The position numbers and the translations under genes were made by a program. Shown in pieces: positions 17,029 through 24,541 of a DNA stretch of 40,989 bases; the first letter of the stretch is position 1; the number at the start of each line of letters is the position of its first letter. The notes beneath the pieces are model-generated. The model made no database searches, was not told where the DNA came from, and saw only the letters and a program-made list of their open reading frames with translations. The stretch lies in contig CAMTOS010000018.1 in NCBI GenBank assembly GCA_947074195.1, positions 1 to 40,989 on the forward strand. The letters are read 5' to 3'. The stretch is from an uncultured Bacteroides sp. Lineage in GTDB: Bacteria; Bacteroidota; Bacteroidia; Bacteroidales; Bacteroidaceae.

Positions 17029-17583
17029 TTAAATTATTTCATTATTCATGATTAATTCCTTCAGTTTTTTGGTCGCTTTCTGCAGTTGGGCATCTACTGT
17101 TTTTGTACTTATGTTCAGAGCATCAGCTACTTCTGCATAACTTTGCTTCTCTTCGCGAATACGAATAAAAACTTCGCGGCAACGCTCTGGCAATCGGTCG
17201 AGAGCCTTTACATAGCGTGCAAAAAGTTCTTCGCTGATAAATTCTTCTTCGGGCGAAGCCGATCCGGAAATGTTTTCGGGAATATCATGATGTGTTTTAT
17301 CCTCCAGCCGCAACTCTTTATCCAGATAATTAAGTGATGCATTCTTGGTCAGAATAAAACAGTAATCTTCTATATTATTAATATCGGGCAAGGTAGCGCG
17401 TTGATTCCACAGTTTCAGAAAAACATCGAGCACCACCTCCTGCGACCATTCTTCACGATGCAGATAATAGCAGGCAATGCGAAAAAGGCGGTCGTAAGTC
17501 ATGTTATAAAATCGATGAAAGGCGGTTTCAGAGTCCAGTTCCTTCATCTGCCTCAGTAGTCGTCGTACTTCTGATTCGGTCAT
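17029..17583 (-). CDS. ECF RNA polymerase sigma factor
   Basis: The 184-residue protein has the two ECF regions: sigma-2 (about 22-88, AFHRFYNMTYDRLFRIACYYL, then VVLDVFLKLWNQR, the core-binding helix) and sigma-4 (about 125-178, LDRLPERCREVFIRIREEKQSYAEVADALNISTKTVDAQL, a helix-turn-helix for the -35 element). It belongs to the Bacteroidota group that works with FecR and a TonB receptor. It begins 17 bases after the hemW stop, so it may be expressed from the hemW promoter as well as from its own; I see no -7 motif between them. Confidence 0.93.
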   Translation of the reverse strand: MTESEVRRLLRQMKELDSETAFHRFYNMTYDRLFRIACYYLHREEWSQEVVLDVFLKLWNQRATLPDINNIEDYCFILTKNASLNYLDKELRLEDKTHHDIPENISGSASPEEEFISEELFARYVKALDRLPERCREVFIRIREEKQSYAEVADALNISTKTVDAQLQKATKKLKELIMNNEII

Positions 17584-17600
17584 GTTGGTATATCTTCTCT

Positions 17601-18734
17601 TTAAGACTCCACTTGCAACAGATCACTCATAATGCTGTCCGACAGAAATATTCCGTTGCGGGTGAGTTTCAGGTTGTCGTTGTTTTGCACCATTCTTCCT
17701 TCGCGTAAATGCGGTGCCGACATTTGCAGGCAGTATTCCAGCATCTCTTTACCGAATTCGGTTTCAAGATGCTTTAAAGATATACCCCAACAAGTGCGCA
17801 GGGAAGTAATGATATATTCGTTATAGCGTGTGTTAAAGTCGAGTTCCTCCTTATCGAAAGGACGATTTCCAATGACTGTTTCAGATATATATTGTTCGAG
17901 TGCAGGGGTATTCCATTCGCGTTCTCTACCATTAAAGGAGTGTGCCGACGGTCCGCACCCCAGATAAGAAATGCCCTGCCAGTAAGAAGTATTATGTCGG
18001 GAATACATGCCCGGTTTACAGAAGTTCGATATTTCATAATGCTCGTAGCCCGCAGCATTCAGCCGGTCTATCAGCATTTCGAAGAAAAGAACACTGCTTT
18101 CCTCATCCACTTCCTCCACTTTGTGTTGCTGGCGAAGTTTGTAAAGCACTGTATCCTCTTCGTATATTAAATGGTAGGCAGAGATGTGTTCCACATCAAG
18201 CGCAATCGCCTGATCCAGATCACTGCTCCAGCTTTCGGGAGTTTCGCCGGGAAGTCCGTATATTAAATCTATACTTATATTATTAAAGCCCGCTGCGCGA
18301 CATCTTTTTACCGCTTCAATCGCCTGCGTAGCATTATGTCTGCGTTTCAGAAGCGTCAGCACTTTATCATTAAAAGTCTGAACGCCCATACTGATGCGGT
18401 TAAAGGGGAGGGTGCGCAAAGCCTGTACATAGGCTTCGGTCAAATCGTCAGGGTTGGCTTCGAGCGTAATTTCGCGGGCAGTAATCGGACCGAAATGCTC
18501 TTCAATGGCATCAAATATCTTACGGAATTCAGCGGCTGATAGTTGCGAAGGAGTTCCACCTCCAAAATATATCGTCTCTATCGGCTCGTCATTCAGATAC
18601 TCTTTGCGCGATTTCAGTTCATGGCAAAGCGCATTTACAAACGCTTCCGTTTTATCGCTGCAGGTTGTAGAATAGAAATCGCAGTAGATGCAACGGGTTT
18701 TGCAAAATGGAATATGAATATAAATACCGGCCAT
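17601..18734 (-). CDS. hemW: Radical SAM heme chaperone HemW
   Basis: HemW binds and delivers heme. The 377-residue protein opens MAGIYIHIPFCKTRCIYCDF, with the radical SAM cysteines Cys11, Cys15 and Cys18. Phe at residue 20, where HemN coproporphyrinogen dehydrogenases have a fourth Cys, marks it as HemW. Other family blocks are IYFGGGTPSQL near residue 56, EANPDDLT near 93, RISMGVQTFND near 112 and the HEISNF-like YEHYEISNFCKPG near 226. The C-terminal winged domain is present. It is the first gene of a minus-strand run that continues into the sigma factor. The sigma/TonB unit following a heme chaperone may be coincidence. Confidence 0.94.
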   Translation of the reverse strand: MAGIYIHIPFCKTRCIYCDFYSTTCSDKTEAFVNALCHELKSRKEYLNDEPIETIYFGGGTPSQLSAAEFRKIFDAIEEHFGPITAREITLEANPDDLTEAYVQALRTLPFNRISMGVQTFNDKVLTLLKRRHNATQAIEAVKRCRAAGFNNISIDLIYGLPGETPESWSSDLDQAIALDVEHISAYHLIYEEDTVLYKLRQQHKVEEVDEESSVLFFEMLIDRLNAAGYEHYEISNFCKPGMYSRHNTSYWQGISYLGCGPSAHSFNGREREWNTPALEQYISETVIGNRPFDKEELDFNTRYNEYIITSLRTCWGISLKHLETEFGKEMLEYCLQMSAPHLREGRMVQNNDNLKLTRNGIFLSDSIMSDLLQVES

Positions 18735-18763
18735 GGTTTAGTTTTGTTCTGAGAATCTGGATG

Positions 18764-18771
18764 CAAATGTA
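18764..18771 (-). promoter_or_regulatory. -7 promoter motif for hemW
   Basis: TACATTTG on the minus strand fits TAnnTTTG and lies 29 bases before the hemW start. The nearest TTTG candidates are badly spaced. Confidence 0.5.
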
Positions 18772-18850
18772 TGAATTTTTATTCACAAACGACAACAAAT
18801 GGATAGGTTTGTACTTGTTAAATTCGCAATTATCTCGCCGAAGTCGAGTT

Positions 18851-18866
18851 AAAAACGGCCGTTTTT
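18851..18866. repeat. 16-bp perfect palindrome
   Basis: AAAAACGGCCGTTTTT reads the same on both strands. It is 117 bases upstream of hemW and about 610 bases upstream of the EF-G-like gene. Confidence 0.85.
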
Positions 18867-18914
18867 GGTCATTTTTCTATACAAATAACTTCGATAACTC
18901 AGTCAGCTATCCCT

Positions 18915-18982
18915 GGCTTGTCAGTAAGCTATTGCTGACAAGCCGGCGATAGCTTGCTGATAAGCTGGCAAAGGCTTGCCGG
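18915..18982. repeat. GC-rich cluster of hairpins
   Basis: The first hairpin pairs 18915-18927 with 18932-18944 (13 bp, one G-T) around a GCTA loop. The second has CCGGC (18943-18947) pairing with GCCGG (18978-18982) around an inner AGCTT/AAGCT hairpin (18951-18966). No T-run follows. The GC content is well above the flanks. Confidence 0.75.
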
Positions 18983-19088
18983 GAAACCTCTGTTAAAGAG
19001 TGTTTTTTCGATGGAACTGTTTTTGATTTTTCGGTGTTGATAAGCGCTTTCCATGGGGCTAAAACCGGGTAAAATACGATAACCTTTT

Positions 19089-19152
19089 AGTAACTTTACG
19101 CAAAGGTTAAGCTACAATTACTTAATGCATTGCGTAAAGTTACTCAATGCAT
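19089..19152. repeat. 14-bp inverted repeat overlapping a 13-base direct repeat
   Basis: AGTAACTTTACGCA (19089-19102) is the perfect reverse complement of 19131-19144. The spacer ends in TTACTTAATGCAT (19118-19130), repeated with one change as TTACTCAATGCAT (19140-19152), so direct and inverted repeats are interleaved. Confidence 0.85.
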
Positions 19153-19475
19153 GGTCTGGAAAGGGGGTATTCTGCACTTTGTTCCGACTCTTTCTTCAGA
19201 TGTATTTTTCCTATAAAATTATCTCCTTTTGTCCTTTTATAACGCCTTAAAAAGTTTCTAAAAGAGTACTTATAATATATATAGGTATAAAAATGTGAAT
19301 CTTCTGCTTTAATCTGTTTTCAGAGCCTGTAAATTATGTATCTGATGCTTAAAAACAATGTTTAGTAACATTCCTATTAAATTGTTTTTAAATGTATTAA
19401 TTTATAATTTGCGAACACCTATAGATAATGGTATGTGAAGACATACTGGTTTACTCATTTTAAATCTTGTATATT

Positions 19476-21632
19476 ATGAAAGTATATCAGACTAATGAAA
19501 TCAAGAACATCGCCCTGTTGGGAAGTTCAGGCTCTGGGAAAACCACTCTCGCCGAAGCAATGCTTTACGAGAGTGGTGTTATAAAACGTCGCGGCTCTGT
19601 GGATGCCAAAAACACCGTAAGCGATTACTTTCCTGTTGAACAAGAATATGGCTACTCTGTTTTCTCTACCGTTTTCCATGTGGAATGGAACAATAAAAAA
19701 CTCAATATTATAGACTGTCCGGGCTCGGACGACTTTATTGGTAGTACTGTTACCGCTCTGAATGTGACCGACACAGCAATCCTCCTCATCAATGGCCAGT
19801 ACGGCGTCGAGGTCGGCACTCAAAATCACTTCCGATATACTGAAAAATTGCATAAACCCGTCATTTTTGTTGTTAACCAGCTTGATAACGAGAAATGCGA
19901 CTATGATAATATTGTAGAACAACTGCGCGAAGCCTATGGGCAAAAGGTAGTGCCTATACAATACCCCACAGCAACCGGTCCCGGTTTTAATGCTGTAATC
20001 GATGTACTTTTAATGAAAAAATATTCGTGGAAACCCGAAGGTGGTGCTCCTACGATTGAAGATATACCTGCTGACGAAATGGATAAAGCCATGGAGTGGC
20101 ACAAAAACCTGGTTGAGGCTGCTGCCGAAAACGATGAAGGTTTGATGGAAAAATTCTTTGAGCAAGATTCTCTATCAGAAGATGAAATGCGCGAAGGTAT
20201 TCGTAAAGGTTTGATAGCCAGAGGTATGTTTCCTGTGTTCTGCGTATGTGCAGGAAAAGATATGGGTGTTCGCCGCCTCATGGAATTCCTGGGCAATGTA
20301 GTGCCTTTCGTGTCTGAAATGCCGAAGGTGAAAAATACCGATGGCCAGGAAATAGCTCCTGATGTAAACGGACCGACTTCTCTCTATTTCTTTAAAACAA
20401 GTGTTGAACCGCATATCGGTGAGGTATCTTATTTTAAAGTTATGAGTGGAAAGGTGAAAGAAGGAGATGACTTACTGAATGCCGATCGTGGCTCGAAAGA
20501 ACGTATTTCTCAGCTTTATGTGGTGGCCGGTTCTAACCGCGATAAGGTGGAAGAATTGCAGGCAGGTGATATCGGGGCAACTGTTAAACTGAAAGATGTA
20601 AAAACAGGCAATACCCTTGATGCTAAGGATTGTAGCTATAAATTCGACTTTATAAAATATCCGAATTCAAAATATACACGTGCCATTAAACCGGTGAATG
20701 AGGGCGACGTGGAAAAGATGATGGTGGCACTGATCAGAATGCATGAGGAAGATCCGACATGGGTCATCGAGCAATCTAAAGAATTGAAACAGATATTGGT
20801 TCATGGTCAGGGTGAATTCCATCTTCGTACCTTGAAATGGCGTCTGGAAAACAATGATAAGCTGCAGGTGAACTTCGAAGAACCGAAGATTCCTTACCGC
20901 GAAACGCTGACTAAATCGGCCCGCGCTGATTATCGTCATAAGAAGCAATCGGGTGGTGCCGGACAGTTTGGTGAGGTGCATCTTATTGTAGAACCTTATC
21001 ATGAAGGAATGCCAATTCCGGAAACCTATAAATTCAACGGTCAGGAATTCAAGATCTCGGTTCGTGGTAAAGAAGAGATACCATTGGAATGGGGTGGAAA
21101 ATTAGTATTCATTAACAGTGTTGTGGGTGGTGCTATCGACTCCCGCTTTATGCCTGCTATTATGAAAGGTATCATGGCGCGCATGGAACAAGGACCACTA
21201 ACGGGGTCGTATGCACGCGATGTTCTTGTCATTGTTTATGACGGAAAAATGCACCCGGTAGACTCAAATGAAATCTCGTTTATGCTTGCCGGACGAAATG
21301 CATTTAGCGAAGCTTTCAAGACAGCCGGACCGAAGATTCTGGAGCCTATTTATGATGTGGAAGTATTTGTTCCTTCAGATAAGATGGGTGATGTGATGGG
21401 TGACCTACAGGGGCGCAGAGCGATGATTATGGGCATGAGCAGCGAGAAAGGTTTTGAAAAACTGGAAGCTAAAGTTCCGCTCAAAGAGATGTCTTCTTAC
21501 TCTACCGCTTTAAGTTCGTTAACAGGTGGGCGTGCTTCCTTTATTATGAAATTCGCCGGATACGAATTAGTACCGTCGGATGTTCAGGAAAAATTAATAA
21601 AGGAATTTGAATCAAAGCAAGAAGAAGAATAA
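19476..21632 (+). CDS. fusA2: Elongation factor G paralog (EF-G2 type) with altered GTPase motifs
   Basis: I start at the ATG at 19476 (MKVYQTNEI), giving 718 residues; a TTG at 19467 would add three. The protein has the full EF-G domain order. The nucleotide site departs from canonical EF-G: the P-loop is GSSGSGKTT (16-24) instead of AHxDxGKTT, the switch I Thr is Ser61, the G3 motif reads DCPGSDDF (80-87) where DTPGH has the catalytic His, so position 84 is Ser, and G4 is NQLD (134-137) instead of NKxD. These changes fit the Bacteroides EF-G2 paralog, which I recall is reported to lack GTPase activity and to matter for gut colonisation. Domain IV with DGKMHPVDSNE and domain V are intact. 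The gene is monocistronic with a strong terminator. Confidence 0.88.
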   Translation: MKVYQTNEIKNIALLGSSGSGKTTLAEAMLYESGVIKRRGSVDAKNTVSDYFPVEQEYGYSVFSTVFHVEWNNKKLNIIDCPGSDDFIGSTVTALNVTDTAILLINGQYGVEVGTQNHFRYTEKLHKPVIFVVNQLDNEKCDYDNIVEQLREAYGQKVVPIQYPTATGPGFNAVIDVLLMKKYSWKPEGGAPTIEDIPADEMDKAMEWHKNLVEAAAENDEGLMEKFFEQDSLSEDEMREGIRKGLIARGMFPVFCVCAGKDMGVRRLMEFLGNVVPFVSEMPKVKNTDGQEIAPDVNGPTSLYFFKTSVEPHIGEVSYFKVMSGKVKEGDDLLNADRGSKERISQLYVVAGSNRDKVEELQAGDIGATVKLKDVKTGNTLDAKDCSYKFDFIKYPNSKYTRAIKPVNEGDVEKMMVALIRMHEEDPTWVIEQSKELKQILVHGQGEFHLRTLKWRLENNDKLQVNFEEPKIPYRETLTKSARADYRHKKQSGGAGQFGEVHLIVEPYHEGMPIPETYKFNGQEFKISVRGKEEIPLEWGGKLVFINSVVGGAIDSRFMPAIMKGIMARMEQGPLTGSYARDVLVIVYDGKMHPVDSNEISFMLAGRNAFSEAFKTAGPKILEPIYDVEVFVPSDKMGDVMGDLQGRRAMIMGMSSEKGFEKLEAKVPLKEMSSYSTALSSLTGGRASFIMKFAGYELVPSDVQEKLIKEFESKQEEE

Positions 21633-21657
21633 ATTATATAACGTTAAATTTCAACCT

Positions 21658-21692
21658 AAACCGCCGTATTTGTAAAAATATGGCGGTTTTTT
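21658..21692 (+). terminator. Terminator of the EF-G-like gene
   Basis: A 14-bp stem (21658-21671 with 21676-21689, one G-T pair) closes on a GTAA loop and runs into TTTTTT. Confidence 0.9.
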
Positions 21693-21695
21693 AAT

Positions 21696-21715
21696 TAACA
21701 AACCTTAATTTGTTA
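21696..21715. promoter_or_regulatory. Possible operator upstream of rprX
   Basis: TAACAAA and TTTGTTA form a 7-bp inverted repeat with 6 bases between, 35-54 bases before the -7 motif at 21750. Confidence 0.3.
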
Positions 21716-21749
21716 GGGTTTTTAAATGGTTTAAACATTAATTTTTTAT

Positions 21750-21757
21750 TAATTTTG
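21750..21757 (+). promoter_or_regulatory. -7 promoter motif for rprXY (distal)
   Basis: TAATTTTG fits TAnnTTTG and would give a leader of about 135 bases. The same eight bases recur at 21884-21891, too close to the start at 21897 unless the transcript is nearly leaderless. Confidence 0.45.
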
Positions 21758-21862
21758 CAAACCAAACAGCGCACAGGTTTGTTATAGTCGACAGAATACA
21801 TGGTATATGATTCGAATGGGTTAATTAACAAGAATGTATGATTAAAACATGTTAACTGTGTA

Positions 21863-21888
21863 GGAGTGTTAATTAGGGAGTGTTAATT
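21863..21888 (+). promoter_or_regulatory. Tandem 12-base direct repeats before rprX
   Basis: GGAGTGTTAATT occurs at 21863-21874 and again at 21877-21888, a 14-base period. Tandem sites on one face of the helix are typical of OmpR-family response regulators, so autoregulation by the downstream regulator is plausible. Confidence 0.5.
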
Positions 21889-21896
21889 TTGTTGCT

Positions 21897-23450
21897 ATGA
21901 AGAAGTCAACAATATGGATATTGGGTATAGTAATGGGACTTTCGTTCATTGGGTTGCTATATTTACAGGTAGGCTATATTGAGGCAATTGTTAAAATGCG
22001 CAGGGAGCAATTTGACACCTCAGTGAAAAATAGTTTATATCAGGTTTCGAAAGATGTAGAATTTGCAGAGACAGACCGATGGTTGCGCGAAGATATTTCT
22101 GAAGCAGAACGCAGGGCATTGACTACCTCTTCCTCGTCTATGGGAAGTGAGGAGTTGGTTCAGCAATCACAACTGTTTACAGTAAAGACTCCGGATGGCC
22201 GTATATTGAGTGCATTCGAACTCAATGTAATGAAGACCAAACCTTCGGAACTGCCTAAGATGATGATCTCCAAGAAACACGGCGGAAATACCATACCCAA
22301 AACCTCGAAGTCGATGCTTGAAGCGGTAAAGAACCGCTATATGTATCAAAGAGTATTGCTTGACGAGGTGGCTTTACAGATGGTATATAAAGCAAGTGAT
22401 AAGACCATTGGCGAGCGTGTCAGGTTTAAAGATCTTGATGATTATATAAAATCGGCTTTGTTGAATAATGGTATCGAACTTCCTTATCATTTTTCGGTAG
22501 TCGATAAAGATGGAAAAATCGTATACCGGTGTTCCGATTACGAAGAAAAAGGGGAAGATGAGGCTTATGTGCAACCGTTGTTTCCGAACGACCCGCCTGC
22601 AAAGCTGAGTTTGGTGAAGTTGCACTTTCCCGGCAAAAAAGATTATTTGTTCGATTCAATCAGCTTTATCATACCCTCGATGATTTTTACTCTGGTGTTG
22701 TTGATCACATTCATCTTTACACTCTATCTGGTATTCCGTCAGAAGAAGCTGAGTGAGATGAAGAACGATTTTATCAATAACATGACACATGAGTTTAAAA
22801 CACCGATATCGACCATATCACTGGCAGCGCAGATGCTGAAAGACCCGGCTGTGGGAAAATCGCCGAAGATGTTCCAGCATATTTCTACAGTGATCAATGA
22901 TGAAACGAAACGCTTGCGTTTTCAGGTAGAAAAAGTCTTGCAGATGTCAATGTTCGACAAACAGAAGGCCACGCTGAAAATGAAAGAAATCGATATGAAC
23001 GAGCTGATTCGTGGTGTAATCAATACCTTCGCTCTGAAAGTGGAGAAGTATGATGGCAAAATTGAATCTGAACTCGAAGCTACCGATCCGTTTATTCTGG
23101 CAGATGAGATGCACATCACGAATGTAATCTTTAATCTGATGGATAATGCGGTGAAATATAAGAAACCTGACGAGGATCTTCTTTTGGATGTACGTACCTG
23201 GAATGAACAGGGAAAACTCATGATTTCGATACAGGATAATGGTATCGGTATTAAAAAAGAAGACCTGAGAAAGATATTTGAAAAGTTCTACCGTGTACAT
23301 ACGGGCAACCTTCACGATGTGAAAGGATTTGGACTGGGATTGGCTTATGTGAAAAAGATTATTTATGAGCACAAGGGAACGATCCGAGCTGAAAGTGAGT
23401 TAAACGTTGGAACAAAATTTATTATTGCATTACCTTTATTAAAAAATTAA
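21897..23450 (+). CDS. rprX: Sensor histidine kinase, RprX-like
   Basis: The 517-residue kinase has two membrane spans (about 7-25 and 257-280) around a 230-residue periplasmic sensor of unknown ligand. The H box is MTHEFKTPIST with the phospho-acceptor His298; the N box (HITNVIFNLMDNAVKY), G1 (DNGIGI), F (FEKFYRV) and G2 (GFGLGLAYV) boxes are all present, so it should be active. It is followed by the regulator after 4 bases. Size, order and the strong match of the partner to what I recall of B. fragilis RprY support the name. No HAMP or PAS domain is evident; the short linker joins TM2 directly to the kinase core. Confidence 0.88.
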   Translation: MKKSTIWILGIVMGLSFIGLLYLQVGYIEAIVKMRREQFDTSVKNSLYQVSKDVEFAETDRWLREDISEAERRALTTSSSSMGSEELVQQSQLFTVKTPDGRILSAFELNVMKTKPSELPKMMISKKHGGNTIPKTSKSMLEAVKNRYMYQRVLLDEVALQMVYKASDKTIGERVRFKDLDDYIKSALLNNGIELPYHFSVVDKDGKIVYRCSDYEEKGEDEAYVQPLFPNDPPAKLSLVKLHFPGKKDYLFDSISFIIPSMIFTLVLLITFIFTLYLVFRQKKLSEMKNDFINNMTHEFKTPISTISLAAQMLKDPAVGKSPKMFQHISTVINDETKRLRFQVEKVLQMSMFDKQKATLKMKEIDMNELIRGVINTFALKVEKYDGKIESELEATDPFILADEMHITNVIFNLMDNAVKYKKPDEDLLLDVRTWNEQGKLMISIQDNGIGIKKEDLRKIFEKFYRVHTGNLHDVKGFGLGLAYVKKIIYEHKGTIRAESELNVGTKFIIALPLLKN

Positions 23451-23454
23451 CGAT

Positions 23455-24156
23455 ATGGAAGAGAAACTGCGTATTTTATTGTGCGAGGATGATGAAAATC
23501 TTGGCATGTTACTAAGAGAATATTTACAGGCTAAAGGATATTCTGCGGAGTTGTGTCCTGACGGCGAAGCCGGCTACAAGGCTTTCTTGAAAAACAAGTA
23601 TGACTTGTGTGTATTCGACGTAATGATGCCAAAGAAAGATGGTTTTAGTCTGGCACAGGAAGTAAGAGCAATAAATGCCGAAATTCCTATTATCTTCTTA
23701 ACTGCTAAAACATTGAAAGAAGATATTCTGGAAGGTTTCAAGATTGGTGCGGATGATTATATCACTAAACCATTCAGCATGGAAGAGCTTACTTTCAGAA
23801 TTGAAGCTATTCTGAGACGCGTTCGTGGAAAGAAAAACAAAGAAAGCAACATCTATAAGATTGGTAAATTTACTTTCGATACACAGAAGCAAATTCTGTC
23901 TACAGACGAAAAACAAACCAAACTTACAACCAAAGAATCGGAATTGCTGGCTTTGCTTTGTGCACATGCAAACGAAATTTTGCAGCGTGACTTTGCTTTG
24001 AAAACAATCTGGATTGATGATAACTACTTCAATGCACGTAGCATGGACGTATATATCACAAAACTGCGTAAGCATCTGAAAGAAGATCCTTCAATTGAAA
24101 TCATCAATATCCACGGTAAGGGATACAAATTGATTACACCAGAAACAGAAGCTTAA
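23455..24156 (+). CDS. rprY: OmpR-family response regulator, RprY-like
   Basis: The 233-residue regulator has a receiver (1-120) with acidic pocket Asp12-Asp13, phospho-acceptor Asp55 (FDVMMPKKDG), Thr83 and Lys105 (DDYITKPF), and a winged-helix DNA-binding domain (about 133-230) with LTTKESELLALL and MDVYITKLRKHLKEDPSIEI and IHGKGYKLI. The sequence is close to what I remember of RprY of Bacteroides fragilis. It lies 4 bases after the kinase gene, which should phosphorylate it. The repeats upstream of rprX are candidates for its own binding site. Confidence 0.92.
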   Translation: MEEKLRILLCEDDENLGMLLREYLQAKGYSAELCPDGEAGYKAFLKNKYDLCVFDVMMPKKDGFSLAQEVRAINAEIPIIFLTAKTLKEDILEGFKIGADDYITKPFSMEELTFRIEAILRRVRGKKNKESNIYKIGKFTFDTQKQILSTDEKQTKLTTKESELLALLCAHANEILQRDFALKTIWIDDNYFNARSMDVYITKLRKHLKEDPSIEIINIHGKGYKLITPETEA

Positions 24157-24186
24157 TGGTCGGTTCAACCATCAAAGAATAAGAAA

Positions 24187-24224
24187 CAAAAAAGCCCGGA
24201 ATTGAAAAATTCCGGGCTTTTTTG
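24187..24224. terminator. Bidirectional terminator after rprY
   Basis: A perfect 17-bp stem (24187-24203 with 24208-24224) with a GAAA tetraloop has six As in its left arm and six Ts in its right arm. It can end both rprY and the convergent 58-residue gene. Confidence 0.95.
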
Positions 24225-24238
24225 TCTTGCTATAATAA

Positions 24239-24415
24239 TCAATCTGTAATAAACTTGTTGATCAGAATATAAGAAACAAGTCCTGCTACGATTAATGCAG
24301 CAGAGATGCCGAGCATTACATTGTCGCTGATTGCGCCTGCGCACGCGGTAATTACCAATAGTATTACTCCGGCGAAGATAAAAATCAATCCTAAATTCTT
24401 TAAAAGGCCTTTCAT
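24239..24415 (-). CDS. 58-residue two-span membrane protein
   Basis: The reverse strand from 24415 encodes 58 residues starting MKGLLKNLGLIFIFAG and ending in a TGA at 24241-24239. There are two hydrophobic spans (about 8-27 and 33-53) separated by a short polar turn (ISDN), with positively charged ends (MKGLLKN and NKF), so both termini probably face the cytoplasm. It is a genuine gene by several signs: coherent hydrophobicity, its own terminator, a -7-like motif (TTAATTTG, minus strand, 24453-24460), and no overlap with another ORF. I recognise no family. It is convergent with rprXY. Confidence 0.75.
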   Translation of the reverse strand: MKGLLKNLGLIFIFAGVILLVITACAGAISDNVMLGISAALIVAGLVSYILINKFITD

Positions 24416-24493
24416 GTGTGTATTTTATATAGTTATTATTTCTTATTGGTCACAAATTAAAGCATTATTCTTTAACAACCGAAATTATTTACT

Positions 24494-24534
24494 CAAAAAA
24501 AATGATAAAATGGCGCAAATCAGTCGATTTGCGC
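24494..24534 (-). terminator. Terminator of the MarR gene
   Basis: On the minus strand a 9-bp stem (24513-24521 with 24526-24534) with a 4-base loop is followed by CATTTTATCATT and a run of Ts ending at 24494. Confidence 0.75.
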
Positions 24535-24541
24535 ACCCCTT

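Larger units (their letters stand above)
18735..19475. other. Long intergenic region with several palindromes
   Basis: These 741 bases separate the divergent hemW and EF-G-like genes and hold no convincing ORF. They do hold a 16-bp palindrome (18851-18866), a GC-rich hairpin cluster (18915-18982), a 14-bp inverted repeat with a 28-base spacer (19089-19144), a 13-base direct repeat, and a small GAAG-loop hairpin (19431-19446) just before the EF-G start. Confidence 0.75.

Noticed and set aside
18707..18952. 81-codon ORF in the hemW/fusA2 spacer
   Set aside because: It starts inside hemW on the opposite strand and runs through the palindromes; no protein-like features.
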